Positions 7,724 through 16,518 of a stretch of DNA of 38,176 bases are shown one piece after another (position 1 is the first letter of the stretch; each line of letters opens with the position of its first letter). The position numbers and the translations under genes are program-made. Origin of the DNA: an uncultured Bacteroidia bacterium (GTDB taxonomy: Bacteria; Bacteroidota; Bacteroidia; Bacteroidales; UBA932); the NCBI GenBank assembly GCA_902797435.1, contig CADBSV010000004.1, positions 1 to 38,176 of the forward strand. Reading direction: 5' to 3'. The notes beneath the pieces were generated by a model that searched no databases, was not told the origin of the DNA, and saw only the letters and a program-made list of their open reading frames with translations.

Positions 7724-8293
7724 TTACTGCTGTGCTGCCTGGGCTTGGGCCTGTGCCTGGAGTTCTGCCTGGAGGGATTCGAGAGTCCTGTCTTCCGCGA
7801 TTCCGAGAGCCTTGCGGGCCTGGGCGGTGAGATCGGTGCTCTGGGACTCATCCACGAAAAGGAGGCTGGTGCGGTCGAACACATAGATGTATCCGGAAGA
7901 CTTTGCCAGTTCGCTTACGGTTTCCTGGGCCTTCTTGTAGATGGGAGCCATGAGCTGCTCCTGCTGCTGCTGAAGCTCCTGCTGGATGTTCTGGTAGAAT
8001 TCCTGTGCACGGCGGTTCAGGTCGGCGAGTTCCTTCTCCTTGCTCTCGCGGATGGCGGGGCTCCAGGAATTAACCTTCTGCTCGTACTGGGAATACTTTG
8101 TGTTTATCTCTTCCTGCATTGCCTGAAGCGTCTCCTGTGCTTCCTTGCTGGAGGCAGCGATGGTGGCGCGTGCCTGATCCGCCTCTGGCATGAGCTGAAC
8201 GAGCTCTGTGAAACTGACGTGAGCGAATTTTGTCTGTGCCGAAAGACTTGTGAAGGCGAAGACCGCTGCTGCAATCAAAACTATCTTTTTCAT
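7724..8293 (-). CDS. OmpH/Skp-family periplasmic chaperone
   Basis: Skp-like chaperones hold unfolded outer-membrane proteins on their way to BamA. I start the protein at MKKIVLIAAAVFAFTSLSAQ, a clear signal peptide, giving 189 residues; a longer open frame upstream (to 8356) has no signal peptide at its front and contains the promoter. The mature protein opens with TKFAHVSFTELVQLMPE, then a long charged helical region rich in Q/E (about 40-130) that should form the coiled-coil tentacles, then SGYIYVFDRTSLLFVDES. The C-terminus is a QAQAQAQAAQQ tail. The gene lies directly downstream of bamA, the classical arrangement. A second relative occurs at 13312-13920. Confidence 0.92.
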   Translation of the reverse strand: MKKIVLIAAAVFAFTSLSAQTKFAHVSFTELVQLMPEADQARATIAASSKEAQETLQAMQEEINTKYSQYEQKVNSWSPAIRESKEKELADLNRRAQEFYQNIQQELQQQQEQLMAPIYKKAQETVSELAKSSGYIYVFDRTSLLFVDESQSTDLTAQARKALGIAEDRTLESLQAELQAQAQAQAAQQ

Positions 8294-8325
8294 ATCTGTA
8301 AAAATTGTTGTCTTGTTATCAGATG

Positions 8326-8356
8326 CAAATTTACTGCAAAATGTTTCAAATGTCAA
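8326..8356 (-). promoter_or_regulatory. Probable Bacteroidetes-type promoter of ompH
   Basis: On the minus strand TAAATTTG (8333-8326) matches the -7 consensus TAnnTTTG, and TTG (8356-8354) lies 20 bp upstream as a -33 element. The predicted start would leave a leader of roughly 25-30 nt before the ATG at 8293. It suggests that ompH can be expressed independently of bamA. Confidence 0.6.
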
Positions 8357-8361
8357 GCATT

Positions 8362-10977
8362 TTAGAACTGTTGACCGATGACGAAGTGGAACTGGCTTCC
8401 GCCCTTGCTCCCGCGGGCGTCGTCATCGAAGCCATAACCCCAGTCTATTCCGAGCAAGCCTATCATCGGGAGGAAGATTCTCACGCCGACACCGGCCGAG
8501 CGCTTTATCTGGAAGGGATTGAAGTCGCGAATGTCGGCCCAGCAGTTTCCGCCTTCCATGAATGCGAGTACGAAAATGGTGCTCGAAGGCTGCAGGATAA
8601 CCGGATAACGGAACTCGACCGTAAACTTGTCGTAAACGTTGCCCGCGTATGCGCTGCCGTTTGAGTTGTAGGCGGTGGTGGTATAGGGCGTAAGCGAGTA
8701 GTTGGTATAGCCGCGAAGCGGGATGATATCGTTTCCGTAGGTGCTGTAGCCGCTCATTCCGTCACCTCCGACGAGGAAGCCTTCGAACGGGGAATAGCCC
8801 CACGAACGGTTGTAATAGCCGAGGTATCCGAACTGGGCCCTCGTCATGAGCACAAGGTCTCCCGCCAGTTTTGTATAGTTGGCAAAATTGAGTTTCAGCT
8901 TCCAGTACTCAATCCACCTGTACCTGTCTCCCGACTTCCAGAGCATGTTTCCGGAAGCGTCGGTGGCATTGTAATCTATGTCTTTCCAGCTGTCCACCCT
9001 CACCTTGTTGCCTGAGGCGTCGTAGGTGTGCCTGCGCAGGAGCGAGTAGGGAGGAGTCATCTGAAGATTCGCCGAGAAATCCGCTCCCCTGCGGGGATAG
9101 ATCTGCTGGTCGGTGGAGTTCCTTGAAAGGGTGAGCTGATAGCTGAAATTGTGGGAAAGACCGTCCTGGAAGAAGAAATATCCCTGATACCAGTTGGTAA
9201 GCTTGTATGTCTGCCAGCTCAGGCCGTTGTAGAGAACGAAGTAGTCGTCAGGCCACTTGAGGCGGGTACCGAGCGAACCCGAGAAACCGTAGATCTCGAG
9301 TATCCTGTCCACGGTATAATTGTAGAAATAATTATAGTAGCCGCCCGAATTGCTCGCGGTCTGCCTGGTATAGTATGCCGACAGATTGAGCGAGGTGGGT
9401 TTCTTTCCTACGAGCCAGGGCTCAGTGAAACCGGCGCTTACGGCGGTATAGTACGAACCGTTGGTCTGGAAATGGAAGGAGAGGTTCTGGGCGTCACCCA
9501 GCGGAACCGGCCTCCAGGCCCCCTTCTCGAACATGCGATGGGTGCTGAAGTTGTTGAAACTCACGCCTGCCGTCGCAACGAAGGTGCGGCCTCCCCAGCC
9601 ACCGGAAAGTTCCAGCTGGCTGGACGGCTTTTCCGTGACATTGTAAATGATGTCCACGGTGTTGGTGAGCTGGTTGGGGACGATGCTGTATCCGCCCTCA
9701 CCCATTATGGCCTCGGCGTCGAACTGGCCGAGCGAAGCTATTTCACGGATGCTGCGCTCGAAGTCGGTCTGGCTGAACAGGTACCCCGGACGGGTGGTGA
9801 TCTGGCGGCGGACGACCTTCTCGCTGGTAAGGTCGTTGCCGTTGATGACTATGTTGCCCAGAGTGGCCTGCTTGCCTTCGGAGATACGCATCTCCACATC
9901 GACGGAGTCGTTCTGGATATTGGTTTCCACCGGAGTCACGCTGAAGAAGAGGTAGCCGTTGTCGCGATAGAGCTTGCTGATGTCCTCTTCGTTCTGCTTG
10001 CCTCCTCCGAAGAGCCGTTTTTCCATGGACACCACGTCGTACACATCCCCCTTGCTCACGCCGAGGACTTCGTTGAGGACCTCGGTGGGATAGACCGAGT
10101 TGCCCGTCCAGGAGATGTCCCTGAAATAGTACTTGTCGCCCTCTTCCAGGACGATGTCGATGCCGAGCCTGCCCGGCTCGATATAGTAGATGCTGTCCCT
10201 CACGATGCGGGCATCCCTGTATCCGGCCTCGTTGAAAGCGCTCAGAAGGTTTTTCTTGTCGTTGGGATACTCCTTGGCGTCGAATTTTTTGGAATGGAAA
10301 AAGTTATACCACTTGCGGCTCTTGGTCTTCTTCATGCTCTTGGCGAGTTTGTAGTCGCGCACATTCTCGTTTCCGATGAAGTTGATTTCCCCAACCTTTA
10401 CCTTTACGCCGCGGTCCACTGCGAAATTAACCCTTATGGCGCTCCTTATAACGGAATCCTTCGCAACTTCGGCCTTGACCCCGCAGTTGAGGAAACCCTT
10501 TTCCGCATAATAGCGTTTGATGATGTCGATGGAGGTTTTCTCCACATATTCCGAGAACTCCCCTCCTCTCCTAAGGCTGAGCCTTTCCTGGAGGTCCTTC
10601 TTCTCTCCTGATTTGACCCCGGAGAATGTCCAGCGGCTGACCCTCGGGCGCTCTATTATCTTCACCTTCAGATAAACGCTGTCCCTTGCCGGACTGAGAT
10701 GGTCGATATCGAGGGAGACGTCCTCGAAGAAGCGCTGCAGCCAGAGCCTCTTCACGATACCCGAGACCTCCTCGCTGGGGATGGTTATTTCCATCCCTTC
10801 CTTAAGGCCCGTAAGCTGTATTATCTGGTTGCTGGAGAAATACTCGTTTCCTTCGACGGACACGCCGCCGACGATATATTTCTGCGGACGGTTATAATCC
10901 ACCTCCACTCCGCTCTCCTGGGCATACAGGCCCAATGAAAGCATCATGGCGGGAAGTAACGTCAAGAGTCGTTTCAT
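8362..10977 (-). CDS. bamA: Outer-membrane protein assembly factor BamA
   Basis: BamA is the essential outer-membrane insertase (Omp85 family). The 871-residue protein has a signal peptide (to LYAQ, residue 20), an N-terminal region of successive POTRA domains (about 30-450, with segments such as VGGVSVEGNEYFSSNQI, KVGEINFIGNENV and LGNIVINGNDLTSEKVV) and a C-terminal beta-barrel (about 460-871) ending in an aromatic residue (GQQF). The conserved loop-6 motif appears as RGY (755-757). The gene begins 2 bp after the uppS stop and is followed by ompH, so undecaprenyl-phosphate supply, barrel assembly and chaperone are expressed together. A long open frame on the opposite strand is a shadow. Confidence 0.97.
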   Translation of the reverse strand: MKRLLTLLPAMMLSLGLYAQESGVEVDYNRPQKYIVGGVSVEGNEYFSSNQIIQLTGLKEGMEITIPSEEVSGIVKRLWLQRFFEDVSLDIDHLSPARDSVYLKVKIIERPRVSRWTFSGVKSGEKKDLQERLSLRRGGEFSEYVEKTSIDIIKRYYAEKGFLNCGVKAEVAKDSVIRSAIRVNFAVDRGVKVKVGEINFIGNENVRDYKLAKSMKKTKSRKWYNFFHSKKFDAKEYPNDKKNLLSAFNEAGYRDARIVRDSIYYIEPGRLGIDIVLEEGDKYYFRDISWTGNSVYPTEVLNEVLGVSKGDVYDVVSMEKRLFGGGKQNEEDISKLYRDNGYLFFSVTPVETNIQNDSVDVEMRISEGKQATLGNIVINGNDLTSEKVVRRQITTRPGYLFSQTDFERSIREIASLGQFDAEAIMGEGGYSIVPNQLTNTVDIIYNVTEKPSSQLELSGGWGGRTFVATAGVSFNNFSTHRMFEKGAWRPVPLGDAQNLSFHFQTNGSYYTAVSAGFTEPWLVGKKPTSLNLSAYYTRQTASNSGGYYNYFYNYTVDRILEIYGFSGSLGTRLKWPDDYFVLYNGLSWQTYKLTNWYQGYFFFQDGLSHNFSYQLTLSRNSTDQQIYPRRGADFSANLQMTPPYSLLRRHTYDASGNKVRVDSWKDIDYNATDASGNMLWKSGDRYRWIEYWKLKLNFANYTKLAGDLVLMTRAQFGYLGYYNRSWGYSPFEGFLVGGDGMSGYSTYGNDIIPLRGYTNYSLTPYTTTAYNSNGSAYAGNVYDKFTVEFRYPVILQPSSTIFVLAFMEGGNCWADIRDFNPFQIKRSAGVGVRIFLPMIGLLGIDWGYGFDDDARGSKGGSQFHFVIGQQF

Positions 10978-10979
10978 TC

Positions 10980-11663
10980 TTACTTTTTCACTTTTCCGAA
11001 ACGGCGGTCGCGTGAGGCGAACTCCACGAGAGCCGCGCGGAAGCTATCCTTTCTAAAATCGGGCCAAAGCGTATCCGTGAAAACGAATTCGCTGTAGGCC
11101 GCCTGCCAAAGCAGGAAATTGCTCAATCTCTTTTCTCCGGAAGTGCGGATGATGAGGTCGGGATCAGGAATGCCCGCCGTAACCAGGAACGGTTCCAGGT
11201 CGGACGCTCCCGACTCGGCCATACGGCACGCCGCCTGCTGAAGGTCCCACTTTCCGCTGTAGCTCAAAAAGATTATCAGGGTAAGATTTTCACCCTGCCC
11301 GGTAGCCTTTTCCAGTTTTTCTATCTCTTCGCAAAGCTTGGGGGAAAGACGCTTGCGGTTGCCGAGCACCCGGAAACGCACCCCGTTTTTGAGGAATGTC
11401 GGATATTCATCACGCATGCTCTTGAACATCAACGACATAAGCGTATCAACCTCGTCCTGCGGACGCTGCCAGTTCTCTTCCGAGAAGGCAAAAAGCGAGA
11501 GATAGGGGATACCCCATTCGACGCAGGCCTCGGTGACTGCGCGCACGCTCTCCACTCCGTTAAGATGGCCATACACCCTCTCCTTGCCGCGCTCACGGGC
11601 CCACCTGCCGTTGCCGTCCATTATTATCGAAACGTGGGTTGGAATTCTGTCGGGCTTTTCCAT
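10980..11663 (-). CDS. uppS: Isoprenyl transferase (undecaprenyl diphosphate synthase)
   Basis: Cis-prenyltransferase that extends farnesyl diphosphate with isopentenyl units to make the C55 carrier lipid for peptidoglycan and glycan export. At 227 residues it shows the start of the family, HVSIIMDGNGRWA, with the catalytic aspartate at 16, then GHLNGVESVR, LSLFAFSEENWQRP and the substrate-binding segment DLIIRTSGEKRLSNFLLWQ. The start follows nadK by 2 bp and its stop precedes bamA by 2 bp. All expected motifs are present. Confidence 0.96.
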   Translation of the reverse strand: MEKPDRIPTHVSIIMDGNGRWARERGKERVYGHLNGVESVRAVTEACVEWGIPYLSLFAFSEENWQRPQDEVDTLMSLMFKSMRDEYPTFLKNGVRFRVLGNRKRLSPKLCEEIEKLEKATGQGENLTLIIFLSYSGKWDLQQAACRMAESGASDLEPFLVTAGIPDPDLIIRTSGEKRLSNFLLWQAAYSEFVFTDTLWPDFRKDSFRAALVEFASRDRRFGKVKK

Positions 11664-11665
11664 AA

Positions 11666-12484
11666 TTACACTGGCATGTTACGGACATCCTGCCCCCAGA
11701 AAAGACGGATGCGCAGGGCGTCAATGAAACTGTTCTGGCCAAGATTCACCCTCCTGAGGCAGAACGGAGCAGACGTGACCTCCATGGCCGCGCCCGAATC
11801 CACTTCGTAGCTGCGGTTGTCAAGCAGCAGGGAGGCCTTTCCGCTGCGGCTTGTAGCGGTGAGGCGTATCGTCTTGTCCGAAGGCACCACAAGGGGACGC
11901 AGCCCAAGGTTGTGCGGGGCGATGGGAGTCAGAAGGTGCACGGCGGCTTCCGGCAGGCAGATGGGGCCGCCGGCGCTGAGGTTGTAGGCGGTAGAGCCGG
12001 AACCGGTGGATACCATAAGTCCGTCCGCCCAGTAGGTGGGAAGCGCAGTCTCCCCTATCGAGGCCTCGATTCCGAGCATCCCGGCCGAAATGCGGTGAAG
12101 CCCGGCCTCATTGAGTGCATACGGCCAGAAATCCGCAGGCAGGGCAGCATCGGGGCAGACCCTGAGCATTCCCCTGTCCTCTATGGTATAGCTGCCGTCG
12201 AGGATGGGTCCCGCCACGGATTCCGGAGAATTCTCCGAAAGGAACCCCATGCGGCCGAAATTAACGCCGAGTATAGGGATTCCGGCTTCCGCTATCAGAT
12301 GCGCCGTGCTGAGAAAGGTTCCGTCACCTCCGAGGCTGAGCACCATGACTGTGCCCTCCCGGATATCCCCCCTGGAATCGAGCGGATACAGATGCACCCC
12401 GCCTTCCTCCAGCGCTTCCTTCACTGCGGCAAAGCGCGGGTCCTTGAAAATCGGGGGATTCTCTATGTGGAAACCTATTTTCAT
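11666..12484 (-). CDS. nadK: NAD kinase
   Basis: Phosphorylates NAD to NADP. I choose the start at MKIGFHIENPP (272 residues); the open frame continues upstream to 13192 but that extension is antisense to pdxJ and has no homology I recognise. Motifs are GGDGTFL (52-58), NFGRMGFLSE and the second-domain GSTAYNLSAGGP, all standard for the ATP-NAD kinase family. It is the first gene of nadK-uppS-bamA-ompH. On the minus strand an exact TAATTTTG box (12501-12494) lies only 9 nt before the ATG, which predicts a very short leader. Confidence 0.95.
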   Translation of the reverse strand: MKIGFHIENPPIFKDPRFAAVKEALEEGGVHLYPLDSRGDIREGTVMVLSLGGDGTFLSTAHLIAEAGIPILGVNFGRMGFLSENSPESVAGPILDGSYTIEDRGMLRVCPDAALPADFWPYALNEAGLHRISAGMLGIEASIGETALPTYWADGLMVSTGSGSTAYNLSAGGPICLPEAAVHLLTPIAPHNLGLRPLVVPSDKTIRLTATSRSGKASLLLDNRSYEVDSGAAMEVTSAPFCLRRVNLGQNSFIDALRIRLFWGQDVRNMPV

Positions 12485-12493
12485 TATAGATGG

Positions 12494-12501
12494 CAAAATT
12501 A
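12494..12501 (-). promoter_or_regulatory. Probable -7 box for nadK operon
   Basis: TAATTTTG on the minus strand is an exact TAnnTTTG match, ending 9 nt before the nadK ATG at 12484. No good -33 TTTG was found at 19-21 bp upstream. If used, transcription would start within a few bases of the start codon. Confidence 0.55.
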
Positions 12502-12535
12502 CCAATAATTTTAGGATTTTCAGCACGGAATTTGC

Positions 12536-12543
12536 TACTTTTG
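12536..12543 (+). promoter_or_regulatory. Probable -7 box for pdxJ
   Basis: TACTTTTG is an exact TAnnTTTG match, with 7 nt between it and the pdxJ ATG at 12551. The spacing predicts a leaderless or nearly leaderless mRNA. No clear -33 element was found. It is divergent from the nadK box within the same 66-bp gap. Confidence 0.55.
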
Positions 12544-12550
12544 TAAACAA

Positions 12551-13267
12551 ATGGCAAGACTGAGCGTCAACATCAACAAGATCGCCACCCTGCGGAATGC
12601 GCGCGGCGGCAACATACCCGACGTGCTCAAGGCCGCCGTGGACATAGAATCCTTCGGAGCCCAGGGCATAACGGTACATCCGCGGCCCGATGAAAGGCAT
12701 ATCCGCTACAGTGACGTACGCGCCCTCAAACCGCTCATCCGCACCGAGTTCAACATAGAAGGAAATCCCATAGAGAGTTTCCGCGAACTCGTGATGGAGG
12801 TGGTTCCCGCCCAGGTGACCCTGGTTCCCGACGCCCACGACGCAATTACTTCCAACGCCGGCTGGAACTGCGTGGCAAACAGGGAGTTCCTTACCCGGAT
12901 GTGCAGTTTCTTCCACTCCAAGGGGATAAGGGTCTCCATCTTCATCGATCCCGACCCTGTGCAGGCTGTCGCCGCCCGCGAATGCGGCGCCGACAGGGTT
13001 GAACTCTACACGGCGGCCTATGCCGAAGGGTTCTCCGCATCCCCTGAAAAGGCAATCGGGCCCTACCTCGCCACAGCAAGGGCTGCCCGCGACGCGGGGC
13101 TCGGACTGAACGCCGGTCACGACCTCAACCTTGAAAACTTGCGTTATTTCATCCGCACCATACCCTGGACTGATGAAGTGTCCATAGGTCACGCACTTAT
13201 TTCAGACGCACTCTACCTCGGGCTCGAGCAGACCGTCCGCCGCTATCTGGAGGAAGCCAGGGGTTAA
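12551..13267 (+). CDS. pdxJ: Pyridoxine 5'-phosphate synthase
   Basis: Condenses 1-deoxyxylulose 5-phosphate with 3-amino-2-oxopropyl phosphate to form pyridoxine 5'-phosphate in vitamin B6 synthesis. The 238-residue length is normal. Family motifs are [17 protein letters not shown] at the N-terminus, [13 protein letters not shown] (active-site loop), [31 protein letters not shown] and LNAGHDLN near residue 190. It is transcribed divergently from nadK across 66 bp that holds both candidate promoters. A new TAnnTTTG box after it suggests the next gene has its own promoter. Confidence 0.96.
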   Translation: MARLSVNINKIATLRNARGGNIPDVLKAAVDIESFGAQGITVHPRPDERHIRYSDVRALKPLIRTEFNIEGNPIESFRELVMEVVPAQVTLVPDAHDAITSNAGWNCVANREFLTRMCSFFHSKGIRVSIFIDPDPVQAVAARECGADRVELYTAAYAEGFSASPEKAIGPYLATARAARDAGLGLNAGHDLNLENLRYFIRTIPWTDEVSIGHALISDALYLGLEQTVRRYLEEARG

Positions 13268-13279
13268 AACTTTTTTTCG

Positions 13280-13287
13280 TAAATTTG
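13280..13287 (+). promoter_or_regulatory. Probable -7 box for the OmpH-like lipoprotein operon
   Basis: TAAATTTG matches TAnnTTTG and lies 24 nt before the ATG at 13312. No convincing -33 element was seen. It would drive the lipoprotein gene and probably the three genes after it. Confidence 0.5.
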
Positions 13288-13311
13288 CACAATTATTCAC
13301 ATCCAACGTTT

Positions 13312-13920
13312 ATGAAACGCACTACATTATTCCTCGGCATTCTTGCCATCGCAGGCATGTTTGCAGTTTCCTGCAACAATCCCAAGACAGCCCAGACACA
13401 GGAAGGCGAAGCCGCCGAAGCCGCAGCCGGCAAGGGTGACATCGTCTATTTCAACCTGGACCGCGTACTCGAAGAATACGATATGGCCAACGACCTCCGC
13501 AGCGTGGTCGAAACCAAGGTGGGAAGCATCAACCAGGAAGTCAACCGCCGCGGCAACAAGCTCGAAAAAGACATCAAGGCCTTCCAGGACAAGATTGACA
13601 AGGGGCTCATGACCCGCAGCACCGCAGAAATCCAGAGCGGCGACCTCCAGAAGCGCCAGAGCGATTTCCAGCAGTATGCAGCTCAGAAGCAGCAGGAGAT
13701 CGCAGAGGAGCAGCAGGTGATGATGAACCAGATTGCAGATGCAATCCAGTCGTTCCTCGTGAAGTACAACGAAGAGAAGCAGTATGCGATGATACTCACC
13801 ACGCAGGGAAGCATCCTTTCCGCTCCGGTAACCGTTGCGGATCCTTCGCTCGACATCACCGACGACATCCTTGCCGGCCTCAACGCCGAGTACATCAAGA
13901 CAAAGGGCGAAAAGAAATAG
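13312..13920 (+). CDS. OmpH/Skp-like lipoprotein
   Basis: The protein is 202 residues from the ATG at 13312; an in-frame TTG at 13285 lies inside the -7 box and is not a likely start. A lipoprotein signal ends in AVSC with the acceptor cysteine at 21. The mature part begins with a low-complexity linker, then DIVYFNLDRVLEEYDMAND, a charged helical middle (about 70-150) and a final segment YAMILTTQGSILSAP, the outline of the OmpH/Skp family. In contrast to the ompH gene at 7724-8293 this copy is membrane anchored. It may be a periplasmic chaperone for exported proteins; the client is unknown. The glycosyltransferase starts 6 bp after it. Confidence 0.85.
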   Translation: MKRTTLFLGILAIAGMFAVSCNNPKTAQTQEGEAAEAAAGKGDIVYFNLDRVLEEYDMANDLRSVVETKVGSINQEVNRRGNKLEKDIKAFQDKIDKGLMTRSTAEIQSGDLQKRQSDFQQYAAQKQQEIAEEQQVMMNQIADAIQSFLVKYNEEKQYAMILTTQGSILSAPVTVADPSLDITDDILAGLNAEYIKTKGEKK

Positions 13921-13926
13921 TTCACC

Positions 13927-15048
13927 TTGAAGACTGCCCTGCTATCGTGTTTCTACCCCTACAGGGGCGGCATCTCCCAGTTCAGCGCATGCATGATGCT
14001 CGAACTGGAAGAGAAGCATGAAGTATGGGCTTACAACTTCAAGAGGCAGTATCCGTCCCTTCTGTTTCCGGGGACCACACAGTTCGTAACGCCGGAGGAC
14101 GACGCCACCATGGTCTGTTCAGAGCGTCTTCTGGACAGCATCAATCCTTTCAGCTGGACAAAGACGGCGAAAGCGATAGCAAGCCGCAGGCCGGACGTCG
14201 TATATATAAGCTGGTGGATGAGTTTCTTCGGGCCCTCCCTTGGACTGATTGCGCGTTACCTCAGGAAAAGAGGGATAAAAGTGGTGGGCGTACTGCACAA
14301 CGTAATCCCCCACGAGCCGCATTTCTGGGACAAGCCCCTCACCAGGTATTTCCTTGACGCATGCGACGGCGTGGCAACCCTCAGCAGAGAAGGCACCAGG
14401 GCCCTCGCAGGTCTTGGGGAGTACCGTCACACGGAACTGTTCCACCCCGTTTACAACCAGTTCGGCGAGGCGGTTCCGCGCCAGGCGGCCGAAAAGGCTC
14501 TCGGGCTGCGGAGCGGCTGCAAGAACCTTCTGTTCTTCGGACTCATCCGCAAATACAAGGGGCTCGACCTTCTCATAAAAGCCTTCGACCATCTCCCGGA
14601 AGATTACCAGCTCATCATAGCCGGCGAGCCGTACGGGAGCTTCGACGAGTATTCCGACCTCATCGACGAAAGCCCCGCAGGGGACAGGATCCACTGTTTC
14701 CTCGGATACGTCCCGGACGTTGACGTGAAGGGGTTCTTCTCGGCTGCCGACCTTACGGTTCTGCCCTACCGCAGCGCCACCCAGAGCGGTGTGATGGCCG
14801 TTTCGTATCATTTCGGAGTTCCCCTTCTCACCACCGACACAGGCAGTCTCAAGGAAGACGTGCAGGGCAGGAACACGGGGATTGTTCTCACCGAACCTTC
14901 TCCGGAAGACTTGGCAAATGCCATCAAGGTCTATTTCAGCTCCCCCTCCGACGCCATTCGCTTCAGGGAGGGCATAAGCAAAGAGCTGGAGAGGCTGAGC
15001 TGGAAGAGTTTTTGCAGGAGCCTGACAGAATTTACAGAAAGCCTATGA
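13927..15048 (+). CDS. Glycosyltransferase, GT4-like, TTG start
   Basis: A 373-residue GT-B-fold enzyme. The N-terminus KTALLSCFYPYRGGISQFS has the glycine-rich loop of donor-binding GT4-type enzymes. The C-terminal half shows NLLFFGLIRKYKGLDLLIKA, then LTVLPYRSATQSGVMAVSYHFGVPLL, the usual acidic/serine donor-site region, here with ATQSG in place of the common E-x7-E. Start choice: an in-frame stop (TAG 13918-13920) leaves only TTG at 13927 upstream of residue 22, and the loop requires it, so the start codon is TTG. The gene overlaps the next by ATGA. Sugar donor and acceptor are unknown; a role in lipid- or envelope-linked glycan synthesis is inference from its neighbours. Confidence 0.88.
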   Translation: MKTALLSCFYPYRGGISQFSACMMLELEEKHEVWAYNFKRQYPSLLFPGTTQFVTPEDDATMVCSERLLDSINPFSWTKTAKAIASRRPDVVYISWWMSFFGPSLGLIARYLRKRGIKVVGVLHNVIPHEPHFWDKPLTRYFLDACDGVATLSREGTRALAGLGEYRHTELFHPVYNQFGEAVPRQAAEKALGLRSGCKNLLFFGLIRKYKGLDLLIKAFDHLPEDYQLIIAGEPYGSFDEYSDLIDESPAGDRIHCFLGYVPDVDVKGFFSAADLTVLPYRSATQSGVMAVSYHFGVPLLTTDTGSLKEDVQGRNTGIVLTEPSPEDLANAIKVYFSSPSDAIRFREGISKELERLSWKSFCRSLTEFTESL

Positions 15049-16517
15049 AACGTTTTGCCGTCATAATGCTGCTCGCGATACAGGCCTTTTCATTGGGGGC
15101 CCAGGAGTATCAGGTGCCGGAAATCACCGTGTCAAAGGACAGGGTCAGGGTGGATGGAAAATCCTACTACGCCCACGTGGTCACTGCAAAGCAGACTCTC
15201 TACTCCATAAGCAAGGTATATGGCGTCAGCCTGCAGGAAATATACGATTCGAACCGCAACCTCGACCTCGAGCATAACGGCCTGAAGACAGGACAGGTCC
15301 TTCTTATCCCGACCTCCCCGTCAGCCCCCAGGCAGCAGAAGGAGGAGCAGCAGCAGGAGCAGGTGGCGCAGCCCCAAACACAGCCTCAGCAGCAGGAGCA
15401 GCCGGGTCAGAGGTCTTTGTTCCCGAGCCTTCGCGAACTGCTTGCAGGTGCGCTTCAAGAAAAGGAAGACAGCACCACGGCACCCGACATCCCCGATGTC
15501 ATCAGGGTATCCGTACTCCTGCCTTTTGCCGGCAGCAGCCAGCCGGATGCCAAGAGCATAGACTTCTATAGCGGAATGCTGCTTGCGGCAAGGGACCTGG
15601 GCAACAAAGGCATCCGCCTGGAAATCAACACCTACGACATCGCCTCTTCAAATCTTACCACAGGGATGCTCGCCGGCGCGGACATCATAATCGGCCCCGT
15701 CTCCGAGAAAGACGTACTTTCGGCGGCCCGCCTCTCTCCATACGGGAAATTCGTAATTTCCCCGCTGGAACCCAAGACCGCAGCAATGGCGGATTCCCTG
15801 AGGGTCATACAGGCCCCCACCCCGGCCCGCAGACAGACTGAAGACGCCGTGCGCTGGGCCGTATCCGACATGGCCTACGGAGATTCGCTGGTGGTAATCC
15901 GCGAAAAAGGCAAAGCCCTGAGCGAGAATTCAGCCGCAATGCTGCGTGCCCTGAAGGAATCCCGCGTAAGGTACTCCACCATCACCTACGACCTTCTCGA
16001 CGGTCTGCAGATACAGCCGCTGTTCGTCAATAAATCCAGCTCCAAGGGTGTCACCCGTTATCTCATAGCCTCCGAAGAAGAATCGTTCGTGAACGATGCC
16101 GTCCGCAACATCAACCTCATGGCTTACAAGAAACAGGAGGTGGCGCTCTACGGGCCTTCCAAACTCCGCAGCTACGGCACCATCGAGACGGAGAACCTGC
16201 ACAATGTATCGTGCCACATCTCCACCACCTACCAGACCGATTATTCCGACCCCTCGGTCCAGGCATTCATAATGGCGTACCGCGCCCTCTTCGGCTCGGA
16301 ACCCAACTCTTTCGCCTTCCATGGTTACGACTGTCTCAGTTACTTCGCCGGCATGTGCGCCCGCTATGGCAGGGGATGGGCCGGCAGGCTCCCGTCGGAA
16401 GGCGGGCACGGTCTCCAGACCGATTTCTCTTTCTCCCGCGACGGCCGTAAGGGCTATGTGAATTCCGCAGTGAGAAGAGTCGTCTATACCCCCGATTTCG
16501 AAATCGTTCTCCAGTAA
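15045..16517 (+). CDS. LysM-domain protein with PBP1-like substrate-binding fold
   Basis: Starting at the ATG overlapping the previous stop (ATGA), the product is 490 residues with a signal peptide (to about GAQ, residue 20). A single LysM domain spans about 42-90 (VVTAKQTLYSISKVYGVS and TGQVLLIP) and should bind peptidoglycan. A glutamine-rich linker (about 93-125) follows. Residues about 150-490 look like a type I periplasmic-binding fold (VIRVSVLLPFAG, YSGMLLAARDLG, ADIIIGPVSEKDVLSAARL, VALYGPSKLRSYG, FAFHGYDCLSYFAG), as in LpoA-like activators and amino-acid-binding proteins of Bacteroidetes. It is probably a periplasmic cell-wall-associated factor rather than part of a transporter, because no permease is nearby. 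Confidence 0.82.
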   Translation: MKRFAVIMLLAIQAFSLGAQEYQVPEITVSKDRVRVDGKSYYAHVVTAKQTLYSISKVYGVSLQEIYDSNRNLDLEHNGLKTGQVLLIPTSPSAPRQQKEEQQQEQVAQPQTQPQQQEQPGQRSLFPSLRELLAGALQEKEDSTTAPDIPDVIRVSVLLPFAGSSQPDAKSIDFYSGMLLAARDLGNKGIRLEINTYDIASSNLTTGMLAGADIIIGPVSEKDVLSAARLSPYGKFVISPLEPKTAAMADSLRVIQAPTPARRQTEDAVRWAVSDMAYGDSLVVIREKGKALSENSAAMLRALKESRVRYSTITYDLLDGLQIQPLFVNKSSSKGVTRYLIASEEESFVNDAVRNINLMAYKKQEVALYGPSKLRSYGTIETENLHNVSCHISTTYQTDYSDPSVQAFIMAYRALFGSEPNSFAFHGYDCLSYFAGMCARYGRGWAGRLPSEGGHGLQTDFSFSRDGRKGYVNSAVRRVVYTPDFEIVLQ

Positions 16518-16518
16518 T

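Noticed and set aside
9151-10611. 486-residue plus-strand open frame opposite bamA
   Set aside because: It is a shadow of the bamA coding strand with no domain features; similar long shadows occur opposite korA (5828-7000), the sensor kinase (21577-23397) and cmk/ispH (26534-27679).
11666-13192. 508-residue open frame including nadK
   Set aside because: The upstream 236 residues are antisense to pdxJ and not recognisable; MKIGFHIENPP at 12484 is the natural NAD kinase start.
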